Source: Babesia bovis T2Bo (Eukaryota > Apicomplexa > Aconoidasida > Piroplasmida > Babesiidae). Taken from it: a stretch of DNA of 64,000 nucleotides. A model generated the notes under the pieces. The model made no database searches. It was given only the letters and a program-made list of their open reading frames with translations, and was not told the origin of the DNA. Below, piece by piece: positions 33,530 through 44,308 of the stretch (its first letter is position 1; each line of letters starts with the position of its first letter). The position numbers and the translations under genes are program-made. Location: NCBI RefSeq assembly GCF_000165395.2, contig NW_026261572.1, positions 744,001 to 808,000 of the forward strand. Reading direction: 5' to 3'.

Positions 33530-34381
33530 CGTTATATGTCTATTAGCTTAAAATAAACAATTACAAAACATCGGGCAACCTATAATTCGCTGTCAATAAA
33601 CAAGTAATGACGTTTGACGATAACCTAGTAATAGGCACGCGACGCCAATGCAACGATGAATCAGCTCTCTATCAAGGATTCCACAAATTATGTGGAACCC
33701 AATAACACCAGAAATTGATCAGTCTATAATGGTGTAATATATAACAGTAGAAAAGGGGTCAATCAACAAGCAAAGGCAGGCTGTCTTGGCAATTGTGGGG
33801 AAATGCTAACAAATAACCTGAGGTGGCAAATAAGATTATTATGGATAACTAAATCATTAAAAAACACAATGTGTGTAGTGAGATGGCACGTAATCATGTA
33901 ACTGTACGCTACGCAGTCTGTCAATCGAATTGGTCAACACAATGTCTAGGTTACAATTAATATCTTGATTTCCATACGAAGACACATTGTCTTATACTGG
34001 CAAGCATTAAGGTACATTACACATATACTGTGGATCAGGGCAGACGTTTGCTAATCACACATTTGCGAATTATTGTGCCTAATTCATATCCTCAGGAAAA
34101 CGTTGGCTGGAATTGATATTTACACATTATGCATCTCCTCCTACATCGAAAACGTATTTATATAATCCTAGTGTTACACCTCTCTAGTATGACGGATCTT
34201 CATAGGGGTTTACCCAACACAATAAGTATTGCACATAACTAGATGTGTACCAATAATCAATTACAAATTCCAACATCCAGTACGAAAATATAAATAAAAT
34301 TAGAATTAAGTGCATATTTTCTTACTGGACATAAGTAGTTGCAATGCCACTGATATAGTACGCTGATGTCGTTGGACTAAA
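33530..34381. other. Divergent intergenic region mtHsp70 / secreted protein (852 nt)
   Basis: No recognisable gene was found. A 7-bp inverted repeat TTCCACA/TGTGGAA with a 5-nt spacer lies at 33679-33697, upstream of mtHsp70. The rest is AT-rich without repeats that I could see. Confidence 0.4.
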
Positions 34382-34865
34382 ATGTATAAAGTGGCTCGAA
34401 TCGCTTTGCTGACGATAATTGGTTTGGTGTTGCAGATCCGTCAAAACTGTAATGTGCGAGCTCAATTCTGTACAGAAGCAGTGTGCCAACTATGCTGCAA
34501 AGCGACACAGAATGGGTGTGTAAATGCCTTTACTTCACACACAAAGGGAACGTTAATGAGTGATAATTTGTATTGTGAGGTACGTTACGTACCAAGTTGT
34601 TGAATCAATATTTGCAGCAATGTAATTGTGATAACCCCCAAATAGGTAGGAAGACGTTATACGAGTGTGTAACGACAAATCAGGTTGCGGTTGGGTAGGT
34701 AGACGGTTCAAGCGAATTGAATGTAATTCATGTGGAGTTATAGAAACTATGCTTCAAAAGTAAGTGATAGTGACTGGCTTATATAACATTCTTAGTAACC
34801 CAGACCTTCCAGTCGCAGGATGTGGCCATGCTGTTGTTGACGGCGCTCTTATATACACGATCTGA
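34382..34865 (+). CDS. Small secreted cysteine-rich protein, spliced
   Basis: ATG at 34382 opens a signal peptide (RIALLTIIGLVLQ) followed by Cys-rich sequence (FCTEAVCQLCCKATQNGCVN). A donor GTACGT follows YCE near 34580. Downstream segments are also Cys-rich in two different frames: QCNCDNPQIG at about 34617-34650, and a long one with CGWVGRRFKRIECNSCG at about 34680-34760. The latter continues through another intron (34760-34797) to LPVAGCGHAVVDGALIYTI and a TGA at 34863-34865. Either the intron removes the QCNCD segment or an extra very short intron joins it. The mature protein would be about 100 aa and is probably disulfide-bonded. The family was not recognised. Confidence 0.5.
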
Positions 34866-34937
34866 TATCTAAATCGTAGTTGATCGTTACATCTACCGTT
34901 CATATGCTGTCGCAATCTGGCATATCTAGATAATCGC

Positions 34938-36060
34938 ATGGGACCGATTCAGTGGCTAAGGGGTTATTACCCCCCTCGTAAAGAAGAACAGGAAATACCT
35001 AAATCTGAAAGGCAGATAGTAGTGCACTATAATAGATATTGGCTACCTCCCAAACAAGAAACGGATGATGGTAACGACTTGCAAAATGACAAACGGGTAA
35101 CGGTCGTTCTAGAGCCGTATGTACTGTTATTGTGTTTATTGAGAAGAGTAACCGGAATTAAATTTCTCATGATACCCACGTCAGATGAAGAATTTGCAGG
35201 GGGTGCTATGCCTGCCGCTTATGTTGAGGATGCCAAGTGTTTTACTGGTGAACCCCTTCGAGAAGAACAACTAATTAATTACATCCTCAAAAATGCGCAG
35301 GGGATATCCGAGGATGCACAAAAGGTATTGAGAAGTGAATTCTCGTTATATACACCCCAAAACATGGCACAACAATCTGATGTTACTCCAGAAGCAGTAA
35401 TATCATATCACAGCAGTACCTCCATACTGCCGGTTTATGTGTTTAAACATCTGCGCTATGCAGTACTTTTTATCATTTGGGTGTATCCAAAAATATCGCA
35501 AAATGTAACTAAAAGTATTATACTCAACTCAACTCCATGGCCATATGGGTACTATGTATACCATCGAAGAGCGAGGCAAATGGCGAAGGCCTGTTCGCTA
35601 CGCGGTTACTCCAATATTGAGTTCACTATTAAAGAGTTGGGTTTAATGTTGAAGGAATTGCAGCGTGTATTGCAGGGACCAGCCAAGAGTATGATTCACA
35701 GGTAAATTTAGTCAACCAGTTATCTTCATATCTTCTAGACCTGGTCACTGGACAGAAGGGGCTGTCTTTGCAAATCTTGCCGTTCTTTTTAGCATACCCT
35801 GTCATGGTGAGTATCGTTTATATGGCGTCATAATGGATGCATGTATAGGGGTAGAAGAGTTACTAGTGTTCCACCGTGACTTTTACGACCTGAAAGCCTA
35901 CTGTGCACTTATGGTACGTAATTATCAGGTGGCGGATTTACAACCGCCATTTCTTTCTGGTAATACGTTTCCTATTAGCTATTTTGTCAAAGATGCTTCA
36001 TCAACGATGAAGTTTCTATCGGGGATTTATGCTAAAATATCGCATCTGTGGTATCTTTAA
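34938..36060 (+). CDS. Metaxin/SAM37-like protein (GST-fold), putative
   Basis: A spliced protein of about 330 aa: exon 1 34938-35701, then short exons joined by introns near 35702-35740 and 35805-35848. The N-terminal part (EPYVLLLCLLRRVTGIKFLM then GGAMPAAYVEDAKCFTGE and EEQLINYILKN) follows the thioredoxin-like layout of metaxins, and the C-terminal part (EGAVFANLAVLFSIPCH...FHRDFYDLKAYCALMVRNY) resembles a GST-C helical bundle. Metaxins act in the outer-membrane SAM complex. A hydrophobic stretch (AVLFIIWVYP) sits mid-protein. The assignment rests on layout rather than strict motifs; a divergent GST is the main alternative. Confidence 0.45.
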
Positions 36061-36375
36061 CTGTCACGCCACATACAAAGGGTATCGTAAATGAAAATTA
36101 ACTTTGTTACTCTCATATGAATATCACTTGAATTAGTACATATATATAATTATGCCCAACTGCCTTATATAACAAAAATCATTTGAAACCATATACTATG
36201 TAATGAGATTTTAATCATTTGAAAGAATATTCAAAAGGTTTGATGATTGCTTTCGGTTGCTAACCATAGCGATGTGCGATAGATTTTGCTTATATGGAAT
36301 GCAACCGGCAACAGCGTATTTCAACAGAAGCATACGGGTGTCCATTCGTTATACTAGATGCTCTACGTGAATGTT
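36061..36375. other. Convergent intergenic region, 315 nt
   Basis: AT-rich sequence between the stops of the metaxin-like gene and mitochondrial uS14. No ORF or RNA was recognised. Confidence 0.4.
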
Positions 36376-36714
36376 TCATCTAAATAGATCAGGGCGATGT
36401 CCGTAACGGCGTAGCCAACCCTCCCTAGCAACCTGTTGAAATGCCATCTTCGACATTCGAGTGAACCTGAACACTCCGTGGCCATATCCACCAAAAATAC
36501 AACGCATACGGATTCTATATAGTCCAACCTTGTTATCCAGAGGTATGTGACCCTTTAAGCCCATATTACGGTACACTACCTTGTAAACGCGTGTGTTGAC
36601 TTCCGACTCGCGGAACAGACGGCGTGACAATGCATCACGCTGAACCCAGTTTTTGAAAGATGGAAACCCAAAAGGAGGGTCCAAAATTATAGGACCGGGA
36701 TTTCTAGCAGCCAT
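36376..36714 (-). CDS. Mitochondrial ribosomal protein uS14
   Basis: A small-subunit ribosomal protein of 112 aa in one exon. The C-terminal half matches uS14: RIRMRC, then GGYGHGVFRFTRMSKMAFQQVAREGW, corresponding to the conserved R.RC..tGr.rgv.r.f.ls+..fr..a..G. The zinc-binding cysteines of some bacterial uS14 are not complete, as in most organellar forms. The N terminus (MAARNPGPIILDPPFGFPSF) is longer than in bacteria and moderately basic afterwards. An apicoplast ribosome cannot be ruled out, but there is no signal peptide. Confidence 0.75.
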   Translation of the reverse strand: MAARNPGPIILDPPFGFPSFKNWVQRDALSRRLFRESEVNTRVYKVVYRNMGLKGHIPLDNKVGLYRIRMRCIFGGYGHGVFRFTRMSKMAFQQVAREGWLRRYGHRPDLFR

Positions 36715-36770
36715 CCGTCATCACATCAACTGGACAATGTCACACTATAAACGATGTGTGACACTGCGAG

Positions 36771-38140
36771 TCACATATAATTTGCCTTCAGCGAAATAGA
36801 CTTCACCTTCTTGTTGCCTACTTCTTCCGCACTGACATTACATCTATTTTGAATCAAATTGTGTATTATGCGGAAATCGTCATTTTTGGATGTAATCTTG
36901 AATAGGTCAAGTATGCGCTGTACATTGAGATGCTCAACCAAAAATAAAACACACCTTAATTGGCACTTTGCCGCCGTTCTGACGTAGAAATTCCATAAAA
37001 CGCTTTTCCATGGTTTGGCTTTTATTATCCTCTGTTTTGTTTTTCTTAGCCCCCTGTCCATCAGAAGAATCCTGCCTCCGCTGCTGTTTGCCGGAAGATG
37101 AGACCTGAGAATCTTCATCGTCATCAGAGTATTCCTGAAGATCTTCATCCATCTCACGTTCAGCTTGCTGTTGCAATAAGTTCTTCATCCTCTACGCGCT
37201 TATTAAAATAACATAAATGCCTGCACTTACATTACCATATAACGTAAGGTGTGGCTGATTTAGCGGGTCGTCACCATCTTCATACGTAACCTCATCGTTG
37301 TAGAATTCTTCATCGTCGCTTGCTGCCTCTTCATAGTCCCAGTGAATCTTCTCTACTTTGACTTTGGTAGATGACCTCGAAGAGGCGTCGGAAACCTGCT
37401 TGTTTTCTTCAACGTCACCTAAATCGTCAGATTTGATTATACGCCTTAATCTTTCAGCCAAAATAGTGTCCTTCTGAACCAAACTATTCAGTATACTATA
37501 AAACATACGGAGATACTCCGTGACGAGGGTGCAGATGTCCCCGGTTTATGTGACGTCATTGGTTCCAGCATCATGTATTTGCTGACAGGAACTATGTTCA
37601 CACTATTATCCAACTATTGGAATTATTTATTGAATCGAAGATGGAAACGTACCGTGTTCTCCATTAACATGAAATAACAATCCGTATCAATAATCCTCTC
37701 TTGTGCTCTAAAATTGCGGGTTTCTACCTGTTCTTGACGACCTATTCCTATACCTCGCCAGGACTCTACATTGGAGTCCACGTTGGAAGATTCATTATTA
37801 TCCTACACTACGTAAGCATATCAGCATTGATACCTACATTCAGTAAAGGCTCCAACCGTTTCAACGTAAAATGGCGCATTATATCAGGCATGCAAACAAC
37901 ACCAACGTTGAAACGCTCGGGGATACTAAGTTGAAGCTTTGTTGTGTATCCAGCTTCCTCAGGGGGAGAAACCGATGAAGTAGATATCTGACATCCATTT
38001 TTCTTAAACTTCATAGATCAACCTACATCATCGAGTACCATTTCCTGCTTCAGCGGTGTTGCAGCTGGATTTAAAGCCCTCGGAACACCCTCGCGAGGAG
38101 GAAGTTGAAAACCCTGCGAGCCTTCAGTAGCGCTTAACAT
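36771..38140 (-). CDS. TFIIF alpha subunit (RAP74-like)
   Basis: A multi-exon gene from ATG 38140 (MLSATEGSQGF) to a stop at 36771. RAP74-like features: the N-terminal core with ERFNVGVVCMPDIMRHF and a segment around CYFMLMENT, joined in frame to YLRMFYSILNSLVQKDTILA; then the typical acidic EKIHWDYEEAASDDEEF; a Glu/Lys/Gln-rich linker; and a C-terminal winged-helix-like end (KRFMEFLRQNGGKVPIK + RILDLFKITSKN...KVKSISLKANY). Introns: about 36 nt before RILDLF, about 38 nt before RMKNLLQ, and a very short one at 38003-38026 or 38009-38026. The N-terminal exon joins are the least certain. TFIIF stabilises RNA polymerase II initiation complexes. Confidence 0.6.
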
Positions 38141-41100
38141 AGTACGTGTAACAAATCTACTTGTGATCGCTGCATACCGAAAGTATCATAAGATAATGCG
38201 CATGAATGTGCAAAATAAAATGTGAAATGTGTTAAAATGTTTATTTCACGATCTGGCAACGGTTATATGTATATATCCAACAACTTAATTTCTTTTTATT
38301 CACAAAATTCACTTATATGTTCATTTCAGTCTACACATTATAAATTAATATCGATGTGCAAGCATTCAAGGGATTTATTATTAACGCCTAAACGCGACGC
38401 ATCATCTCATTTATATAAGGCTCTTAGAAACATATGATGACAACTATCTATAAGATCAAAGGGAAAATATATATTGATTATACGAATTAGAAGAATTTTC
38501 AAATGCAAACAATGAATGGAGCCAATGATGATAAAACCATAATTGTATCAAAGTGTGATATCGAGGAAGATAAACAGTCGTCTGAAAAACAGACAGATGA
38601 ATCCAGCAGAAATGAGTACTTTTGGAAGAATGCAAGTAATAGAGATCTCTTGAGGAGCTGTCAAAGTAAACAAAATAAGGAAGAGTATTCACCTCTACAA
38701 GACACGGAGTCAAATATCAATCATATAAAACCCAATATATACATATCGCGCACCACGCAATATAAAACGATACCGTATGAAACATATTGCAGGCAAAAAC
38801 GGGCGGCATAGGTGATTTGGTTACGTGGACTATAAAATCTAATCAATTTATTTCCATGATGTTCTATGCTTTTACCTAAATTGTTCGTTGTATAACCGTT
38901 ATACAATATGGAAGTAAATAGCTATGAATGACAATAGTATATAGTAATATTAATTTTGTACGACACTCATATCGATGGAAATGTATTAAAAGCGCCATGG
39001 AAGACTCTGGGAAATATAACGTTAGTAACAGAAATATCCTTTTGAACTTTAAAATCATTGCGTTGTATATAATGTTCACCTCACAAGATAGATAATATTG
39101 TATATATCGTCTATAAACTAGGTATCATAGATCTGGGATCCTGAAGTTCATGTTTCGAGATTCCCATAGACGTGATATAAAAGCTCATCGTAATTTGCTC
39201 GGAAAACAGCTATTATTTTGACTAATTTTTCAAATTTGGGAACAATCCGGTGCATGCCAGCATTATTGTCGATTGCGTATCCTTCGCATTTATCCTCTGG
39301 ATAAAGGTTGGTACAAAATATAGAAAAATGTACTCGCATCGAATTTACACATTTATTGCCTAATTATATAATTAGAACACATTATGTACGACACTGTATG
39401 TAAATCGACTCCAATGATATAGATTGTTATGACATATTGATCTCTATTTGGTGATCCACATGAGGTTTTACATAGCGATAGTACATTTATTTTTCATGCA
39501 TAACTGATTGAGTGACTTTGATGCAAATACCAACTCTGTGCGTCAAGTGTAGTAGTTAATGAGAAAATATTGATATACATGCTGGAATATATTATTAAAT
39601 TCCTTTGTAGTGTCATCGGGCGTAATATAATGAAAACGAAAATGACATACCTAAAGAAAATGTAATCGAGTATGAAAATGGCCTTATAGCCGCAATTAAT
39701 GGAGATGAAAACGAATAACTCAGTGTTGAATTCAACGATATCAAATGTACACCCACACAACAAATTTGTGAAACCGAATGTAATGATTATATACAATCAG
39801 GCGCCCTAAATAGTCTTTAAAATGTTTTATTAGCAAAAGAATCATGATGGTTTCTGTAGGTTAACATAGAGCATCATGATTAAAATGGGAATGGAGGGGT
39901 AACATATTCCAAACTAAAAAATGAGACTCTATATATACATCACAACGCTGAGTGACTCTACTAGACATTAAATATTTTTATTTCATTAAGAATTGCAACA
40001 ATCATGTAATCGATTACAAGGTACACTAGAGATGTTGATTTTCAAAAGAAACACTCATGTACCAGATTGCACAACGTCATATAATGCCTGACACGATCAT
40101 GACAATATGTTGGTTTTAATTATTTTTTCCCGTTTCCCAAAAAACTATGTGGTGCTGTTACATGGTCATGCTGGTATTCTATATATTCTCTTAATACTTT
40201 TAATCCTATATATATTGCAAGCTATGATGTTGTTTATGCGCATGTCATTACAATATTGATATTTGTGCTACATGCCTCCGGTATGCAGATATACTGTCCT
40301 TTAAAACAGTATAAACGAATATTTGTATATCATTAGGTTGGCTATTTCACCGTGAGCATGACCGGTAAAAGCTGAAACGATGGACTTCTTTGTATGACCA
40401 TATATAGTATATCATTACAGATTCACTATTTTATTCACATCGTACTTGAGATTAATGACATTTTGTCTTTAGCATTAACATAGCACCCATGTGATGCTTT
40501 AGTCAGATTACTCTGAGATTCGAGATGTAGCAAAATTGTGTTCGGCACCTACTTTGGAAATGCATAAATGTGAGTGGATTTAACTTACGACGCATTTTAA
40601 AACTACTTGAGTTATAGTGTGGTGTCTCAGATAGCCTCAACAATAAAATTTGCCCGCATTCATACATTAGATTTTCACCTTATCATAATAATAAACAGAA
40701 TAATTACTATCAGTAATTATATGGTAAATCTTATAATTGACTTTTTCAATAAATGATCAAAGTAGCTCTTCTTTTAGTGTCTAACTTTTGCGCATGATAT
40801 AAAAGGAATATAGGCATCTAATAACACATATATCGTAATTATCAACGTTTTGTTTGCGTTTTTATTGGAAACTATTTGTAAATTATGCCATTATTTTTTC
40901 ACAGATTGTAGTTACTCTATTGGAACACCATAGTGTATAATTAATTTTCTGTCTATATAAACGGTGTACCAAAAGGCAATAATGAAATATGCGTGAGATA
41001 ATGCTGTGAGTGATATAAATGAATGGTTTATTGGTAAAAATTTTGAAATCTGAGAAATATTTAATGTTTATACGATATATACCCTTAGTGTCAAATCCTG

Positions 41101-41281
41101 CTCTATATATTATGAGCTTAATTGTTGCAACAATAATATCTGTTGAATATGCTGACGAGGTGCTGCGATAGAATTTTCTACGTTTATAGATAGCGTCCCT
41201 CATATGGAACACCATTATCAAATGATCCAAAACGCTCCTAATATAAACATAACTGTAAGACATAACTTTCCAACTGACATA
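38141..41281. other. AT-rich, gene-poor stretch (start of lineage-specific island)
   Basis: About 3.1 kb with only short ORFs. Composition is visibly more AT-rich than neighbouring regions. Besides the ORF at 38503-38811 there are coding-like scraps: a 35-codon ATG ORF near 38998-39105, and an Asn/Glu-rich open segment near 39645-39718 (ENENDIPKENVIEYENG) without a start. A perfect 16-bp AT palindrome lies at 39360-39375. These could be decayed genes or exons of an unrecognised fast-evolving gene. Confidence 0.4.
38503..38811 (+). CDS. Small acidic hydrophilic ORF, hypothetical
   Basis: ATG at 38503 opens 102 codons ending TAG at 38809-38811; an in-frame TAG lies just upstream, so the start is bounded. 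The protein is rich in Asp, Glu, Lys, Ser and Gln (for example DIEEDKQSSEKQTDESSRNE), lacks a signal peptide or membrane span, and matches no family I know. It lies alone in AT-rich sequence. It may be one exon of a larger spliced gene or a chance ORF. Confidence 0.35.
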   Translation: MQTMNGANDDKTIIVSKCDIEEDKQSSEKQTDESSRNEYFWKNASNRDLLRSCQSKQNKEEYSPLQDTESNINHIKPNIYISRTTQYKTIPYETYCRQKRAA

Positions 41282-42595
41282 ATGGGACACAGCGGATGGT
41301 TACTGATGTCTACCTTAGCTGTGTTGTTAGTGTTAGTAAATACAAGCCAATTGGGTTGTATAGTATTAGACCTTAGTAAGGTTGATTTTGATCCACCAAT
41401 AAAAGTTGTGCATGGAACTTTTAGAAATGGTGGCATTTATACATTCCTTGATACAGAATCTGTACATCCACAAGCCATTGTCTTTGGAAAACACTTGGTC
41501 GACATACCGTCAAACCAAGCAACTCGCCCAGGGCATATGAAAATACATATTTATATGAAATATGGCAAGCCAATGATCGGTATTACATATATGTATACTC
41601 GCAGTAAAGTGAAATGGAGAACCAAGTTTCTAGTTTTTTCCGAAGGGGAATATAAATTAGCGCCGATGCAGTACAAGTTCTTATTTGTCAATGGTCCCAT
41701 ATCAGTGCCTTACGACTTTGATGATATGGAATGTCATCCATTTATCAAAAAAAGTCGCATACGTCCATACGCTAATGGTACTATGTTATCTAGCAGTAAA
41801 TACAGGTATGTAAAAAAACGCCTAGTTATTCACCGTCTACCGACATTGCTTAACGATGAAATAATAATCTCACCCTTTACATGGATAAATAAATCTTTTA
41901 ACTCCATAGGTAAAAAGGTATCTATATCGTCTCATAGTCAAAAGATCTTTGTTCCTGAATCCGGTGGCTATATATATCTATATTTCGGCTATCAAGGACG
42001 AAGCAGACATACCGTGAATATACCACCAATTGTTGATGGGATATTTAATCGGAGGAGTATTATGGGTTACACATACAAGTTTAGTACACTTGGTGATAAA
42101 TCACCAGGCTCCTTTTTATTGAAAATAGTTATTGATATTTCAAAAACCACCCATGATCTCTCTGAGGTTGTAATATTGTACAACTTAGCAATGGGTGATT
42201 GGATTTACACCCAGTACGTTTTAATTGAGAAACTTTATTCTATACATTTAACTGTAAGAGTTGTAAACAGTGCCTTGAATTGTACAATATACGAAACTGG
42301 TGAGAATGAGTTCATTTCCCATGTTGAAACCTTCATAAATCGAAAACAAGGGTGTCAGTTTATAGTGGTCAACTTATTGAAGATTCAGAAACGTGGAGAA
42401 AATTTTTCAATAAACTATGGAATTTCCAAGATTTTTAACGTTATATACCATGAAAATGATATAATTTATTATGATCTATCTAAATATTGGATCGATCCTT
42501 ACATGGAGATGCTAAATAACATCGCAATTGCTCCAAAATTTGCAAAACCAGATGATATCGGCATACTTATGAATAGATTGATGCGTAACACTTGA
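41282..42595 (+). CDS. Secreted lineage-specific protein, possibly FAINT/DUF529-like
   Basis: A single-exon ORF. Two ATGs are possible: 41204 (adding 26 residues) or 41282. I chose 41282 because it begins directly with a signal peptide (GWLLMSTLAVLLVLVNTSQLG). The mature protein of about 410 aa has Tyr/Ile-rich beta-strand-like segments and no membrane anchor near the C terminus. The first mature segment (CIVLDLSKVDFDPPIKVVHG) and the overall texture recall FAINT (DUF529) proteins, which are exported in Theileria and Babesia, including spherical body proteins. That resemblance is an impression, not a match. Likely a secreted parasite protein. Confidence 0.6.
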   Translation: MGHSGWLLMSTLAVLLVLVNTSQLGCIVLDLSKVDFDPPIKVVHGTFRNGGIYTFLDTESVHPQAIVFGKHLVDIPSNQATRPGHMKIHIYMKYGKPMIGITYMYTRSKVKWRTKFLVFSEGEYKLAPMQYKFLFVNGPISVPYDFDDMECHPFIKKSRIRPYANGTMLSSSKYRYVKKRLVIHRLPTLLNDEIIISPFTWINKSFNSIGKKVSISSHSQKIFVPESGGYIYLYFGYQGRSRHTVNIPPIVDGIFNRRSIMGYTYKFSTLGDKSPGSFLLKIVIDISKTTHDLSEVVILYNLAMGDWIYTQYVLIEKLYSIHLTVRVVNSALNCTIYETGENEFISHVETFINRKQGCQFIVVNLLKIQKRGENFSINYGISKIFNVIYHENDIIYYDLSKYWIDPYMEMLNNIAIAPKFAKPDDIGILMNRLMRNT

Positions 42596-42827
42596 ACCAT
42601 AGTGGAAATCTAATGACAAGTGCCTTCCTTTTTGCCCTTTACAAGGGTAAAACCTAGTATTTACTACAAGAGTTCTAATGTAAATAAAAGTCGAGCCAAA
42701 CAGGGAATATATAATGACTGACAAAAATACCCTAGTCATAGGTATATCAACCGTTGAACCACCATTTGTTCATATGTTTTACTGGGTATGGACAATTATT
42801 TCATTTCACATGGTATCCAAGATTAAT

Positions 42828-43217
42828 TCATTTATGGTACGCAATGCATATATAAATCACAGAACAATGCAACGGAAACCTAATACATGAAACTTGCGAA
42901 ATGACATTCCTCACGTTGGATAGTGGAAATGTGGTGCAATTTGGATGATAATAATGATTTGTCTTACATTCTAAAACTAAGAGCAGAAATAATGGAATTA
43001 CATCACCCATGAAGATAACAAGAACAATCGACCCGAGATATGTTCTAACATTGACACCCATTGACGTAACAACTATAGTCAAAACAAATATCAACATAGT
43101 TTTGTTTTTGGTAATAACAACAGATTCGCTTTTGCAAAGCCAAAGAGACATGTCCATTGTATTTAATAAGTAAAAATTATGGAGATACGCACTAACAAGT
43201 ATCACCGTTACTTTCAT
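42828..43217 (-). CDS. Small multi-pass membrane protein, hypothetical
   Basis: The real ATG is at 43217 (MKVTVILVSAYLHNFYLL), giving 129 aa. Hydrophobic segments: about residues 2-18 (possible signal sequence), TMLIFVLTIVVTSMGV, and TYLGSIVLVIFMGDVIPLFLLLVLEC. The C-terminal third carries several cysteines. Family unknown. It lies in the AT-rich island next to the secreted protein and may belong to a lineage-specific membrane family. Confidence 0.45.
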   Translation of the reverse strand: MKVTVILVSAYLHNFYLLNTMDMSLWLCKSESVVITKNKTMLIFVLTIVVTSMGVNVRTYLGSIVLVIFMGDVIPLFLLLVLECKTNHYYHPNCTTFPLSNVRNVISQVSCIRFPLHCSVIYICIAYHK

Positions 43218-43647
43218 ATTTGAAGGCAAATTAATCTGTTTTGATGACGTTTTAAAAATGCATTAGACTATTCAACTAGTTGTCACATTATATTAATCTT
43301 AATCCGTGAACCATACCCATTCCAACCGTATACAGAGCTTATGCAACTTCAGACAATCGGATATGTTCAATCATATGCAAACCCATAAGACTAAATGTTT
43401 AAGGGTCGATGTTAGATTTCTCAATCTCACATGCGGTTCGCGTACATCGTTAAATATTTCGGCAATTCTTTGAAAGCAGGATTTTTAATTATATCGAAGT
43501 TTTCAAATGGTTGCACCATGACCATTGAAGCCGCACTAACCCTAGATTGACTCATCTTTAATTACATCGGAAGGCTCACGCCGGACCTTACAGGTCAACA
43601 GCCGTATATCATATAGAGAACCACCACCAACTATTTGTGTCATTCGG
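43218..43647. other. Non-coding stretch in island
   Basis: No supported ORF on either strand and no repeat or RNA recognised. Confidence 0.35.
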
Positions 43648-43972
43648 TTGACCAGACATACGCGATGGAACAGACCAATTTCTAAAATACGGAAAATAGA
43701 GACGGGCATTTGCAGCAAAACATTCTACAATGACATATTCAGCACTGCAAATGACGTTAACAAACCGACAGGAGTTACAGTAGGATATTCACCAACGGAT
43801 AAGACAATCACCAGTGTCATTTGGAAGGATAACTTATAACGGAGAGTCAACAATCGTTGTCAATCTTTACGACTCATCTGACAGAGAGTATCAACTTAAT
43901 CAGCAAATCACACTGGAAAAAAAGTACTACTCTAAATCATATCAAACAATGTGGATTATAAGGGGCGACTAA
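43648..43972 (+). pseudogene. Frameshifted gene remnant, secreted-family-like
   Basis: Two coding-like segments lie in adjoining frames. The first (about 43648-43839) includes TFYNDIFSTANDVNKPTGVT and SVIWKDNL, then a stop. The second, in the +1 frame from about 43842, reads GESTIVVNLYDSSDREYQLN and continues to WIIRGD with TAA at 43970-43972. No GT-AG pair joins them, and the first segment has no ATG. The texture (IWKDN followed by beta-strand-like residues) resembles the kind of repeat seen in FAINT-type proteins, but I cannot confirm it. Read as a decayed copy; a sequencing indel is the alternative. Confidence 0.45.
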
Positions 43973-44308
43973 AAAACAGCGCCAAATAAAGGTTTATTAG
44001 AATTGGACCACAGGCTGTTGCTGATCGGGCATACCACCAAATATAACCATCAATTGATTTGACGTAATTTCAAATATTGGCACAAGGTATCTTTTGGTAT
44101 GTCACCGGAACTGTTACACTCCACAATATACTACCATGGTGTCATTAAAGACCCAATCTTATTATTCATACAGGACTATTATTTATAATAAGACTGTAAG
44201 ACAGACAACGGTATAAATTCACATCACTTACCGTATACAGGGTAGATGAAGAACCAGCATAATACAAAGTATTATGTGGTTAAATATGATCAGAAGATTA
44301 CAACATGT
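43973..44308. other. Intergenic, 336 nt
   Basis: Lies between the remnant and the uS5 stop. AT-rich; nothing recognised. Confidence 0.35.

Noticed and set aside
33679..33697. Inverted repeat TTCCACA/TGTGGAA upstream of mtHsp70
   Set aside because: Short and single; resembles no heat-shock element that I can assert.
39360..39375. Perfect 16-bp AT palindrome CTAATTATATAATTAG
   Set aside because: Composed only of A/T apart from the ends; expected by chance in such AT-rich sequence.
39494..39796. 100-codon hydrophobic minus-strand ORF in the island
   Set aside because: Hydrophobicity arises readily from AT-rich sequence; it has no signal peptide pattern or conserved motif, and lies opposite a coding-like Asn/Glu-rich segment.
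40883..41290. 135-codon minus-strand ORF
   Set aside because: It overlaps the start of the secreted protein on the plus strand, has alternating aromatic/Ile bias typical of AT-rich shadow frames, and shows no domain.
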